Source of the DNA: Cohnella laeviribosi DSM 21336 | Lineage (GTDB): Bacteria > Bacillota > Bacilli > Paenibacillales > Paenibacillaceae | Direction: 5' to 3' | Assembly (NCBI RefSeq): GCF_000378425.1 | Contig: NZ_KB899838.1 | Span: 1 to 49,178, forward strand | Length of the DNA: 49,178 nt | Shown: positions 39,354-48,300 of the stretch, piece by piece | How the letters are laid out: every line of letters starts with the position of its first letter | How positions within the stretch are numbered: the stretch's first letter is position 1 | The notes under the pieces: model-generated | Told to the model about the DNA's origin: nothing | Databases searched by the model: none | The model's input: the letters and a program-made list of their open reading frames with translations, nothing else | Made by a program: the position numbers and the translations under genes

Positions 39354-39476
39354 ATTGTCGCGTTAACCAAGATAAGGACGCTCAGACTGCGACTGCTCAT
39401 GGGCTACGGCGGCTGTCCGGCAGAGCGTTTAAACATCCTTGTTCGTTCATGAGCTAATGGGAGCGGCCGCACGCGC

Positions 39477-39526
39477 AAAAAAACGCCCCGGCCTCGCCGC
39501 AAAAGCTGCGGCATAAAGTCCGGGGC
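39477..39526 (-). terminator. Intrinsic terminator of the DoxX gene
   Basis: GCCCCGG / CCGGGGC outer stem with an inner GCCGCA...TGCGGC pairing, followed on the minus strand by GTTTTTTTGC. It lies 56 nt after the DoxX stop. Confidence 0.85.
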
Positions 39527-39582
39527 AATACAGGGGGTGGGGAGTCGAGAATCGTTGGCGAATGAATCCATCCCGCGGCTCC

Positions 39583-40113
39583 TTATCCGTTCACCGGAGC
39601 GGCCGGAGGGGTTGGCGGTTGACGTTTGACGATTTGGCGGTACGCGCGTTTGAGTGCGGGCAGCAGATAGTAGTCAAGCCCGAACTTGCCCGCGTTGGGA
39701 CCGGCCAGCAGGATGATGATGCCGAACAAGATCATCCAGGGATTGCTCGATACGGTGCCCGCCATCAGGAACATGAAATTCATCAGCATGCCGAAAAATG
39801 CCGCCGTGAGGGTCAGTCCGCCCAAAATCAGGCCCAGCCCGACCAGGAATTCGCCCCACGGAATCAGGAAGTTGAACAGCTTTACATTCGGCAGCGCAAA
39901 ATGCTTCAGAAAAGCGACGTAATTGGGGTACATCGCGTTTTCCGTACCGGTCTCCAGCACCGGGTTCTTGATCGCTTTGTTCAAAAACCCTGCGGCGTTA
40001 AAACCGTCCGCAATCTTGTGCCAGCCCGCTTCCACCCATTTCCACCCGAGGTAAAACCTCACGGCCACAAGCAAAGCGGCGGCGATCCGGTTTGTTCTCA
40101 GCCAGTTTCCCAT
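39583..40113 (-). CDS. DoxX family membrane protein
   Basis: A 176-aa membrane protein with four TM helices: RIAAALLVAVRFYLGWKWVE, FLIPWGEFLVGLGLILGGL, LTAAFFGMLMNFMFLMAGT and WMILFGIIILLAGPNAGKFG. The DoxX features GWKWVEAGWHKI and the GxNAGxxGxDxxLLP-like end (GPNAGKFGLDYYLLPALKR) are clear. I start at ATG 40113, 9 nt after AGGAG; the ATG at 40119 is too close to the SD. Longer subunit-like DoxX/DoxD proteins relate to thiosulfate:quinone oxidoreductase, but the function here is unknown. It is monocistronic and divergent from the GAF/two-component operon, which could link it to redox physiology. Confidence 0.88.
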   Translation of the reverse strand: MGNWLRTNRIAAALLVAVRFYLGWKWVEAGWHKIADGFNAAGFLNKAIKNPVLETGTENAMYPNYVAFLKHFALPNVKLFNFLIPWGEFLVGLGLILGGLTLTAAFFGMLMNFMFLMAGTVSSNPWMILFGIIILLAGPNAGKFGLDYYLLPALKRAYRQIVKRQPPTPPAAPVNG

Positions 40114-40253
40114 TTGCATCCACTCCTCTCTTCTGGCTCCATCATAGCTTGCCGGCGCCGTTTTCCCCATCGGGACAAACGCTGAAAACGACGAGGACAG
40201 TTCCCTGATTTTTCCGTAAGGGTTCCGTCAGGCCATTTCTTAGCCGAAATTAA

Positions 40254-40263
40254 GGGAATTCCC
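40254..40263. promoter_or_regulatory. 10-bp palindrome in the promoter region of the GAF/two-component operon
   Basis: GGGAATTCCC lies just before a TTACAG (-35-like) and TAAAAT (-10-like) pair separated by 16 bp (about 40268-40295). It could be an activator or repressor site for this operon; no regulator is assigned. Confidence 0.35.
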
Positions 40264-40335
40264 CGACTTACAGCGGCAAGTGGAAAGAATAAAATGATGA
40301 GAGGATAAAAGGGTCGGCATAACAAGGGAAACGAG

Positions 40336-40821
40336 GTGAAAAGGAAAGTGGAAAACGTTTGCAAACTTGCGGAAAAGGAACTTGAGCAGCTCCGCGAACT
40401 GATTTCGGTCGACGTGGCGGCATTGGCGTGGTACCGGGAGCGGGAGCGCCGCCTGGTCTGGGAAGTCGCGTCGGGCTGCGGCGACGAACGGTACCGCATG
40501 CTCTCGATCCGGATCGGCCGCGGTTTGGAAGGCACCGTTCCGAGAATCGGCCGGCCGCTCATCTTGGACCCCTGCAACCCGGGCACCGCACGAATGAAAG
40601 AGCAATCTCCCTTGATGTTAGTCGAAAAGCTGCAGGTCGCAGCCGGCTTCCCCGTCTTGTCGCAAGGCCGCCTGAAGGGGGTGCTTCTGGCGGGCAACCG
40701 TTCCGTCCGCTGCTACACTCCGGAAAATCTGGCCGTGCTCCAGCTTTCCGCCAACTGGCTCGGCCAACTGGGCGAATGCGACGCGAAAGACCGGCAGGTT
40801 CGTTTTGGAGAGTTCTCCTGA
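40336..40821 (+). CDS. GAF domain protein, NreA-like
   Basis: A 161-aa single-GAF protein from GTG 40336 (AAGGGAAACGAG upstream). The GAF fold covers about residues 15-150: VDVAALAWYRERERRLVWEV, GRGLEGTVPRIGRPLIL, LVEKLQVAAGFPVLSQGRLK and GVLLAGNRSVRCYTPENLAV. It is followed by a NarL-type response regulator and a HisKA_3 kinase, the same set as nreABC, where NreA binds nitrate and restrains the kinase NreB. Nitrate binding here is a guess from gene order; the pocket residues were not checked. It may instead bind another small ligand. Confidence 0.82.
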   Translation: MKRKVENVCKLAEKELEQLRELISVDVAALAWYRERERRLVWEVASGCGDERYRMLSIRIGRGLEGTVPRIGRPLILDPCNPGTARMKEQSPLMLVEKLQVAAGFPVLSQGRLKGVLLAGNRSVRCYTPENLAVLQLSANWLGQLGECDAKDRQVRFGEFS

Positions 40822-40857
40822 TATGATAAAGACGTAAACGGGAAAGGAGGAGAGAGA

Positions 40858-41514
40858 ATGGTTCGGATCATGCTCGTGGACGACCACGCCGTCGTCCGCT
40901 CCGGACTTCGGATGCTGCTGGAAAGCAAGCCCGGCATCGAAGTGGTCGGCGACGCGGCGGACGGAGACGAAGCGATTCGGATGGCTCTACAGATTAAGCC
41001 CGACCTGGTCTTGATGGACCTCAGCATGCCGCACGGGAAGGACGGGCTCACCGCAACGGCCGAATTGAAAAAGCTGCTGCCGGACACCGCCGTCCTCATT
41101 TTGACCATGCACGATGACGAAGAGTACCTGTTCCGTTCGATTAAAGCCGGCGCTTCCGGCTACATTCTGAAGAGCGCGCCGCACGAGGAACTGCTCGCCG
41201 CGATCCGGTCCGTGTCCCAAGGCGACGCCTATCTGTATCCGACCGCCACGAAGCGGCTGATGAACGAGTATATGGAGCGAGTCCGCAACGGAGACGGGGC
41301 CGATTCCTACGAACAGCTGTCGGAACGGGAAAAGGAAGTGCTCGGCTGGATCGCCAAAGGCTATTCCAACAAAGAAATCGCCGATCGCCTGGTCATCAGC
41401 GTCAAGACGGTGGAAACCCACAAAGCTCATATCATGGAGAAGCTCGGTCTCAAGACGCGGCCCGACCTGGTAAAATATGCGCTCAAGAAGGGGTTGCTGA
41501 CGTTTGACACCTGA
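40858..41514 (+). CDS. NarL/FixJ family response regulator (NreC-like)
   Basis: A 218-aa regulator. The receiver domain (1-120) has acidic pocket D8-D9, phospho-acceptor D54 in LVLMDLSMP and lysine K104-region YILKSAP. A LuxR-type HTH (about 150-215) has LSEREKEVLGWIAKGYSNKE, IADRLVISVKTVETHKAHIM. AAAGGAGGAGAG lies just before the ATG. It sits 36 nt after the GAF gene and overlaps the kinase gene by 11 nt, so all three are one operon. Its sequence order and HTH are close to those of NreC/DegU-type regulators. Its targets are not visible here. Confidence 0.93.
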   Translation: MVRIMLVDDHAVVRSGLRMLLESKPGIEVVGDAADGDEAIRMALQIKPDLVLMDLSMPHGKDGLTATAELKKLLPDTAVLILTMHDDEEYLFRSIKAGASGYILKSAPHEELLAAIRSVSQGDAYLYPTATKRLMNEYMERVRNGDGADSYEQLSEREKEVLGWIAKGYSNKEIADRLVISVKTVETHKAHIMEKLGLKTRPDLVKYALKKGLLTFDT

Positions 41515-42607
41515 AGAGACGCAACGCGTGAACAAGCTGCTGGAATGTCTCGACGACCCTGCGTTTCAAATGGATGCCGCCTTCCGCCGCAACCTCAGGC
41601 AAACGCTGCAGCAGCTCAACCATCTGAAGCTTGCGCTGGACGAATCGTCGATCGTGGCGGTAACCGACCGCAAAGGCATCATTCAGTACGTCAACGACAA
41701 ATTTTGCGAAATTTCCAAGTACAGCCGGGAAGAACTGATCGGCAGCGATCACCGGATCATCAATTCGGGCTACCATAGCAAAGCGTTCATGCGCGATCTG
41801 TGGCGCACCATCCGCTCCGGGAACGTGTGGCGGGGCGAAATCCGGAACCGGGCGAAAGACGGCAGTTATTACTGGGTGTACACGACCATTGTGCCGTTTC
41901 TGGACGAAAAGGGCGAGCCCTATCAATATTTGGCCATCCGCAACGAAGTGACTCCGCTCAAGCAGGCGGAGCAGGAGCTGCAGCGAATGATGACGCGCGT
42001 CATGCGCATTCAGGAAGAAGAGCGCAAACGCTTCTCCCGCGAGCTGCACGACGGCATCGGACAGAGCTTGTTCGGCATGGCCATTCATCTCGACCGGCTG
42101 CTGGCCAACCCCGACCACCCGCCGGAATTGAAGCAGCTTCGCCAAGACGTCACCGCCATTATGGAAGAGGTGCGGAATCTGGCCTGGGAGCTGCGCCCGT
42201 CCGTGCTGGACGATCTCGGGGTCGCGCCGGCCCTGCGAAGCTATTCGGAGATGTTTTCCCAGCATTACGGCATCCGCGTCCATCTGACCTGCAAGCTTTC
42301 CGGCCGGCTGGACCGGCAAGTGGAAACCGCCTTGTACCGGATCATTCAGGAAGCGTTGACCAATATCGGCAAATATGCCGGCGTTGCCGAAGCCCGGGTC
42401 GACGTATGGGAATCCGAAACGCATGTCCACGCGCGGGTGGAAGACCGCGGCGTCGGATTCGTGCCGATGCCGGAAAGGCAGGGCGTCGGACTGTTCAGCA
42501 TGGAAGAGCGCGCCAGAGGAGTCGGCGGCCAGACCCAAGTCCGCTCCGCGCCGGGGGAAGGAACGATCGTGACCGTCGTTTTGCCGAAAACGGCGGAAGG
42601 AAGTTGA
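41504..42607 (+). CDS. PAS-HisKA_3 sensor histidine kinase (NarX/NreB-type)
   Basis: A 367-aa soluble kinase. A PAS domain (about 42-155: VAVTDRKGIIQYVNDKFCEI, HSKAFMRDLWRTIRSGNVWR) has a PAC tail. The HisKA_3 dimerisation domain holds H182 in RFSRELHDGIGQSLFGMA. The ATPase domain has ALYRIIQEALTNIGKYA, VEDRGVGF and GVGLFSMEERARGVGG. There is no TM. NreB carries an N-terminal four-Cys Fe-S region; here only C15 and C68 precede the kinase core, so oxygen sensing by a 4-Cys cluster is unlikely. TTG 41504 is used (AAGGGG 10 nt upstream). It overlaps the response regulator gene and should phosphorylate it. Confidence 0.92.
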   Translation: MTPEETQRVNKLLECLDDPAFQMDAAFRRNLRQTLQQLNHLKLALDESSIVAVTDRKGIIQYVNDKFCEISKYSREELIGSDHRIINSGYHSKAFMRDLWRTIRSGNVWRGEIRNRAKDGSYYWVYTTIVPFLDEKGEPYQYLAIRNEVTPLKQAEQELQRMMTRVMRIQEEERKRFSRELHDGIGQSLFGMAIHLDRLLANPDHPPELKQLRQDVTAIMEEVRNLAWELRPSVLDDLGVAPALRSYSEMFSQHYGIRVHLTCKLSGRLDRQVETALYRIIQEALTNIGKYAGVAEARVDVWESETHVHARVEDRGVGFVPMPERQGVGLFSMEERARGVGGQTQVRSAPGEGTIVTVVLPKTAEGS

Positions 42608-42852
42608 CATTCCTATCCATTCATGATAACATTAAGCACTAATTTAAGTGTAACCCTCTGATTTTTCCGTCAAAGGGGATTATGCCTCCCGTTCCCTTTC
42701 ACATTCCTTATGTTCAAACGGCTGCTGGAAGGAAACACGAATTCTCACTGGAGCGGCCGAGGAGCCGCAAGAACGATTGAGAGGCAGGGCTTTCGTTGTA
42801 TTCGTGCAAGTGAATTCAGGAAGAGTCGCGCGGTTGCGCTTAAGCTAAACAA

Positions 42853-42882
42853 GACCCCCGCCGGGATTATCCGGCGGGGGTC
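42853..42882 (-). terminator. Intrinsic terminator of the LtaS-type gene
   Basis: GACCCCCGCCGG / CCGGCGGGGGTC, a perfect 12-bp stem with a 6-nt loop, followed on the minus strand by TTGTTTAG. It lies 47 nt after the gene's stop. The rest of the 321-bp gap 42608-42928 shows no coding signal on either strand. Confidence 0.85.
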
Positions 42883-42928
42883 GTCCAATTGCTTGCAGCC
42901 GATTGGTGGAGACGTCTGCTTGATTTTG

Positions 42929-44794
42929 TTACTTTCTTTCCGGCAGAGACTCCACATAGCTGTCCGACATGCTGATCAGCTCCAGCGCATTTTTATATTG
43001 CTCTTCGGTCACCAGGTCCTTCCCGGCTTCTCCCCCGCCGAACGGATAGACGACTCCGTCCTTAAAGTCGAGTCCGGGGACGAATACGGCCTTGTCGTTG
43101 ATAAACGATCCCGAAGGCAGGTAGTACCGCTGCGGCAGCACGTTATGCGTTTCGTTCAGGATATCCTGGCCGAAATGAATATGGTTCGCCAACGAAATGC
43201 CCGCCAAATTCGCGATGGTCGGGAACAGATCGGATTGCCCGCCCGTCTGCTCGAGCACCTTGCCTTCGGTTTGTCCGGGAAGCTTGATGATGAGCGGAAT
43301 ATTCAGCATATCCGGAGCCTCGTATTCGCGGCCGTAGATTTCCCGCATCAATCGTTTCTCGTATTTGGTCAGCGAGTATACGGGCAGCCCCTGGTGGTCA
43401 CCATAGATGACAACGAGGCTGTTATCCCAGACGCCGTTCGCCTTCAGCTTGTCGATGAACTGGCCTAACGCGAAGTCCGCGTAATTCTGGGCCCGGATGT
43501 AGTCTCCCACCAGCGTGTCCTCGTATTTGTCGGGCAGCTTCATCTTGTATTTGCGCTCCGGCAAATTAAACGGGTGATGGCCGGACATGGAGATGACCTG
43601 CACATAGAACGGCTTGCCGCTTTGCTGCATCGATCCGAGCTTGGCCGCCGTCTTGTCGTACAGCACTTCGTCCGATGCGCCGAACATGACGGGGTCCTCT
43701 TCGCCGAAAAACGTCTTGTCGTAGTACTTGCCGAATCCGAGCGCCTTGTAAAGCTCTTTGCGGTTCCAGAAGATGACGTCGTTCGTGTGGAAAGTGGCCG
43801 TTTCATAGCCGTTCTCCGCAAACGTCTTGGGCATGCTGGGCAGCTCTTTGTCCGCATAAACCTGCGATGCGGCGCCGTGCTGGGGGATGTAGAACGACGT
43901 GTTCACGACAAATTCCGCATCGGAGGTGTTGCCCTGACCGACCTGTTGATAGAAATGCGGGAAATAAAGGCTTTCGCTCGCCAGCCGGTTCAAATTGGGC
44001 GTAATCTCCTGCCCGTCCAGCTTCAAGCCGATCAGGAAGTTCTGGAACGCCTCGAGCTGGATGACGATGACGTTTTTGCCTTTCGCCGCTCCCCAATAGG
44101 CGGGGTTGGCCTTGGCTTCGTTCCCTTTGATTTCCCGGATTTTCTCTTGCGTCACCTTGCTCGAATCGATCGTCTCGTCCTTCGAGGCTCCGAACGCGAC
44201 GTACGCTTCATAATTGAGAATGCCCATGTTTTGGGCCTGCAAAATCTCGTTCATTCCGTCTTTATAGGGATAGATGCTGGCCACGCACATGGCGAGCGAG
44301 AGAACGCCGACGGCAGCGGTGGCGCTCCGCGGCTCGCGGACGGCAAGGCTTCTTCCCCAAGCCCGCACCTTGCGGCTGACAAGCAGTAAAATAAACAAAA
44401 CGACAATGTCGACGTAGATCAGAAGAAAATAAGGATGCAAAAGCGAGAAGACGCTGCTCTTCACTTCCGTTACCTGGCCGACCTGCTGCAAGGCATGGTA
44501 AGTGACGATGACGCCAAAATACTTGTAATACATGATGACGGCAAAATAAACGGTCGTCAGAATCAGATTGACCACCAAATAAGCGCCCAGCTTGCGTTTG
44601 TGAAACAGCAGCTCGACGAGGCAAAACGCCACCCATACCGAGGGAATGCCCGTCGCGAGCGGCATCCAGACATGGCCTCCGTCGAAGATCACGAACCGGG
44701 CCAGATAAATTTTGAGTGCCATCAGAATGGAAAAAAAGACGAACGGTTTCGATAGCAGGCGCCATATTCGCTGCCTGGCAGTCACTTTGATCAT
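42929..44794 (-). CDS. LtaS-type sulfatase-family membrane enzyme (lipoteichoic acid synthase family)
   Basis: A 621-aa protein with five N-terminal TM helices (residues about 12-185) and a large extracellular alkaline-phosphatase/sulfatase domain (about 235-600). The metal site is recognisable: NVIVIQLEAFQNF (metal-binding Glu), QQVGQGNTSDAEFVVNTSF with the nucleophilic Thr near residue 300, VISMSGHHPFNLPE and VVIYGDHQGLPVYS. It polymerises or transfers glycerol phosphate from phosphatidylglycerol outside the membrane in LtaS/YfnI/YqgS relatives. The ATG at 44794 abuts AGGGG; a GTG nine bases on (44785) has better SD spacing and may be the real start. A TATAAT on the minus strand (44851-44846) is its likely -10. 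It is monocistronic with a strong terminator. Confidence 0.93.
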   Translation of the reverse strand: MIKVTARQRIWRLLSKPFVFFSILMALKIYLARFVIFDGGHVWMPLATGIPSVWVAFCLVELLFHKRKLGAYLVVNLILTTVYFAVIMYYKYFGVIVTYHALQQVGQVTEVKSSVFSLLHPYFLLIYVDIVVLFILLLVSRKVRAWGRSLAVREPRSATAAVGVLSLAMCVASIYPYKDGMNEILQAQNMGILNYEAYVAFGASKDETIDSSKVTQEKIREIKGNEAKANPAYWGAAKGKNVIVIQLEAFQNFLIGLKLDGQEITPNLNRLASESLYFPHFYQQVGQGNTSDAEFVVNTSFYIPQHGAASQVYADKELPSMPKTFAENGYETATFHTNDVIFWNRKELYKALGFGKYYDKTFFGEEDPVMFGASDEVLYDKTAAKLGSMQQSGKPFYVQVISMSGHHPFNLPERKYKMKLPDKYEDTLVGDYIRAQNYADFALGQFIDKLKANGVWDNSLVVIYGDHQGLPVYSLTKYEKRLMREIYGREYEAPDMLNIPLIIKLPGQTEGKVLEQTGGQSDLFPTIANLAGISLANHIHFGQDILNETHNVLPQRYYLPSGSFINDKAVFVPGLDFKDGVVYPFGGGEAGKDLVTEEQYKNALELISMSDSYVESLPERK

Positions 44795-44845
44795 CCCCTG
44801 TAGTTCTTCCTATCGTTCTTCCGCGCAGATCGGTTTCAAGTAATC

Positions 44846-44851
44846 ATTATA
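44846..44851 (-). promoter_or_regulatory. -10 box of the LtaS-type gene
   Basis: Perfect TATAAT on the minus strand; 17 bp upstream is only TTTATT, a weak -35. The leader would be about 45 nt. Confidence 0.5.
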
Positions 44852-44929
44852 CGGACTTATTCTTTGCAAATAAAGTTTATGCAATACCTGGAATACGTTG
44901 ATCCTGAACCCGCGAGAGGACGTGAGCCG

Positions 44930-45229
44930 ATGGCGATCCGATACACAAGGCCGTACGATCGTATTTTGGACGATTTGACCAATGCTTTGGTTTCCATTCC
45001 CGACTGCTACGAAACGTTTGAAATGACGCGATACGAATGGGACGAACTCGAAGAGTCGGAGCGGGACGTGTGCCTGCGGACGCTGGCCGACGATCTGTTT
45101 TACGTGCTCGGCGCATCCCCCGTTTCTTCCGCCGGTTCCGGCAAGCTGGAGTACGACAAAGACCGCCACGTCATCAAAGTGATCGTTTCCCCCCGGCTCA
45201 CGCATCTGGTTCAACTTAAAGAAAGGTAA
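44930..45229 (+). CDS. Small conserved-looking protein of unknown function
   Basis: A 99-aa protein from ATG 44930 (GAGAGGACG upstream). I do not recognise a family. It is acidic and soluble: a helical N-terminal half (YDRILDDLTNALVSIPDCYE, WDELEESERDVCLRTLADDL, FYVLG) and a C-terminal beta-like stretch (KLEYDKDRHVIKVIVSPRLT). It has no TM or signal. Codon use matches its neighbours and a credible SD precedes the start, so it is probably real. It lies between the divergent LtaS-type gene and the SNF2 helicase on the helicase's strand, 94 nt before it, but the helicase has its own promoter. A longer frame beginning at 44864 has no SD. Confidence 0.65.
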   Translation: MAIRYTRPYDRILDDLTNALVSIPDCYETFEMTRYEWDELEESERDVCLRTLADDLFYVLGASPVSSAGSGKLEYDKDRHVIKVIVSPRLTHLVQLKER

Positions 45230-45284
45230 GCCGGAATCCCGCGTTCGCGCGCAACCCGCATCGTTTACCGCTTATCGCTTGTGG

Positions 45285-45290
45285 TATAAT
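45285..45290 (+). promoter_or_regulatory. Extended -10 promoter of the SNF2 helicase gene
   Basis: TGGTATAAT, an extended -10 (TG at 45282-45283, TATAAT at 45285-45290), with a weak TTTACC-like -35 near 45264. It is 34 nt before the ATG. Confidence 0.6.
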
Positions 45291-45323
45291 GAAGTATTGA
45301 CAATAAGCGGAAGGAAACGAACG

Positions 45324-48300
45324 ATGACCAGCTCCCTGTCGCTTCAACAAATCAAGCTGCTGTGCGGACATCTTTCGTATGAACGCGGGCGCAAATATTA
45401 CGAGGAACATCGGGTAACCGGCGTCGAATACGACGCGGCCCATCGGCAATACAGCGCCTGCGTGGCCGGCGGCACGGATTATTATCAGCGGATCGTGATG
45501 GACGATACCGGCATTCAGGACGCCAGATGCACATGTCCTGCCTATCATAGCCAGTACCTTTGCAAGCATATCGCCGCCGTGCTCATCCATCTCTACGAGT
45601 CGCAGCCCAAGCCCGCGGAGCCGTCCCGCATCGTTCCGTTCACGCCGCCTCCGGCGCCGGTCTTCACCAGCCGGGATATTCAGTTTGCGAAAAACATGAT
45701 CTCCCTGTTCGACGCGCCGCCCGCGGCCGCCTATCCGAACGACGAAGAGCCCGGAAGCGAGCCGCAGTTACTCGAGACGGAGTTCGTCTGTTCGCCCGTA
45801 AACGACCACGGCCGTTCCCCTTTGATGGCCGTCGAAATGAAAGTGGGGCCGAAACGGCTGTATGTCGTTCAGAAAATAAAAGATTTTTTGCAAAAGGTCG
45901 AGGCCAAGCTGCCGTATGCGTTCGCCAAGCTGTTCACGTACGATCCGACGGTGCACGCGTTCAAGCCGGAGGATCAGGCGATCGTGCGCCGCCTGATCGA
46001 AATCGGGCGCAGCGAGGAAGCCTACCGCGAAGCCTTCCGCAGCCATAACGGCGGCTCCTCCCTGCATCTTGAGCGCCGCATGATCATCCCCCCGTACGCG
46101 TGGGAGGAAATGCTGCCGCTGTTTGAATCGGCGAACGTCCGGTTCGAGCACGGCATGCGGACCGCCGAACGGATTATCGTGACCGACGAGCCGCCGCCGC
46201 TGGAGTTCGAGCTGAACCAGGCGCCGAAGGAAGGTTTTCAGCTGGACATCCGCGGCCTCGAACGGACGCTTGTCATGGACAGCTACGGCGTTGTCGTGGC
46301 GGACGGCATCCTGCACCGGATGGACGATGCCTCGCTGCGGCGGCTTGACGAGTTGAAGCGCATGTTCGCCTATAAGCCGGGGAAGCAGATGCTCATTCCC
46401 CCGGCGCAGATCGAGCCGTTCATGGATCGGGTCATCCCGGGGCTGCGCCGGATCGGAAACGTAACCATCGCCCAGGCGGTCGCCGATCGGATCGTCAGCC
46501 CCAAGCTGCAGGCGAAAGTGGAGCTGGATTGGCTGAACAACCGGCTGCTCGCCAGGCTGACCTACATCTACGATGACATCGCGATCGATCCGATGCAGCC
46601 GGGCAAAAGCAGGCAAGCGGACGCGGACCGCATCCTGCTGCGCGATATGGAAACCGAAGGGCGCATTATGAGCCTTATCGAACGGGCTTCGTTCAAGTAC
46701 AACGGCAGCGAGCTGTATCTCGATGACGAGGAGCGGATCTGCCGGTTCCAATACCGGCTGCTCCCGCAGCTGGAGAAATGGGCCGACGTCTCGGCGACGG
46801 CCGCCCTGGAAGCGATGCTGCGCGACACGCCTCCCCCGCCCCGCATGACGATCGACCTCGATGCCCGGACGCAATGGCTGGAAGTCCGCTTCGATATGGA
46901 CGGCATCGACGAACGGGAAATCGGCCTGATCCTGAAGACGCTGATCGAGAAAAAAACATATTACCGCCTGTCCAGCGGTGCGTTCCTGTCGCTGGAAGAC
47001 GAAGGATTTGCGGAAGTCGCCCGCCTCATGGAGGAAATGGGCGTTCGGAAAAACGAGATCAAAGGCTCCCGGCTCGACCTCGCCCCCGTGCGGGGGCTGC
47101 CGCTGATGGATGCAGGCCCGAGAACCCGGAACGTCAAGCTTGGCCGCGCGCTCAGGCAAATGCTGGACAACATGCGCAATCCGGACAACCTGGACTTCGC
47201 CGTGCCGGAAGGGCTCGCGCCCGTTTTGCGGGATTATCAGAAATTCGGCTTCCAGTGGCTGAAGACGCTCGCCCATTATCGTTTTGGCGGCATACTCGCC
47301 GACGATATGGGACTCGGCAAGACGCTGCAGGCCATCGCCTTCATCGAATCCGTCCGGGACCAGATACGGGAGTCGGGCTTGCCGGCGCTGATCGTGTCCC
47401 CCGCTTCGCTGATCTACAACTGGCGCAACGAAATCGCGAAGTTCGCCCCCGAGCTCCGGGTGAGCCTCGCCGCCGGCGATAAGCAGGAGCGAAGCGGCGT
47501 CCTTGAGAACCTTGACGGTGTGGACGTGCTGATCACTTCCTATCCGCTGCTGCGGAGGGATATGGAGCATTACGCCAAGCAGCGGTTTCACACGCTGTTT
47601 CTCGACGAGGCGCAGGCGCTCAAAAACCATGCGACCCAAACATTCCAAGCGGTCAAGGTCCTCCGGGCGGGGTGCCGCTTTGCGCTGACCGGGACGCCGA
47701 TCGAGAATTCGCTGGAGGAGCTGTGGTCGCTGTTCGACGCCGTATTCCCGGAGCTGTTCGGAAGTCGCAGCCGGTTTGCCGAGCTGCCCCGCGAGACGGT
47801 GGCCAGGCGGGTTCGGCCGTTCATTCTGCGGCGGCTGAAGAGCGATGTGCTGAAAGAGCTGCCGGACAAAATCGAAACGCTGCAAATGTCGGAATTGACC
47901 GCCGAGCAGAAGAAGCTGTATGTGGCCTACTTGGCCAAGCTGCAGGCGGAGACGATCGCCCATCTGAACACGGAAGGTTTCCAGAAGAGCCGGATGAAGA
48001 TTTTGGCCGGCTTGACGCGGCTGCGCCAGCTGTGCTGCCATCCCGCGTTGTTCGTGGAAAATTACACGGGCGATTCGGGCAAGCTGGAACAGCTGCTGGA
48101 AATTGTCGAGGAGGCGCTTGCCGGCGGCAAACGGCTGCTCATTTTCTCGCAATTCACGTCCATGCTGGGTCTGATTCGCGAGGAGCTTGAGCTGCGGGGG
48201 CTGCCGTACTTTTACCTCGACGGCCAAACGCCTGCGAAGGAGCGGGTGGAACTGTGCGGGAGATACAACGAAGGGGAGAAGGATCTATTCCTCATCTCGC

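Noticed and set aside
42608..42852. Possible gene or regulatory RNA between the kinase and LtaS-type genes
   Set aside because: No coding signal on either strand, and only short weak dyads such as CACT...AGTG; apart from the LtaS terminator nothing can be supported.
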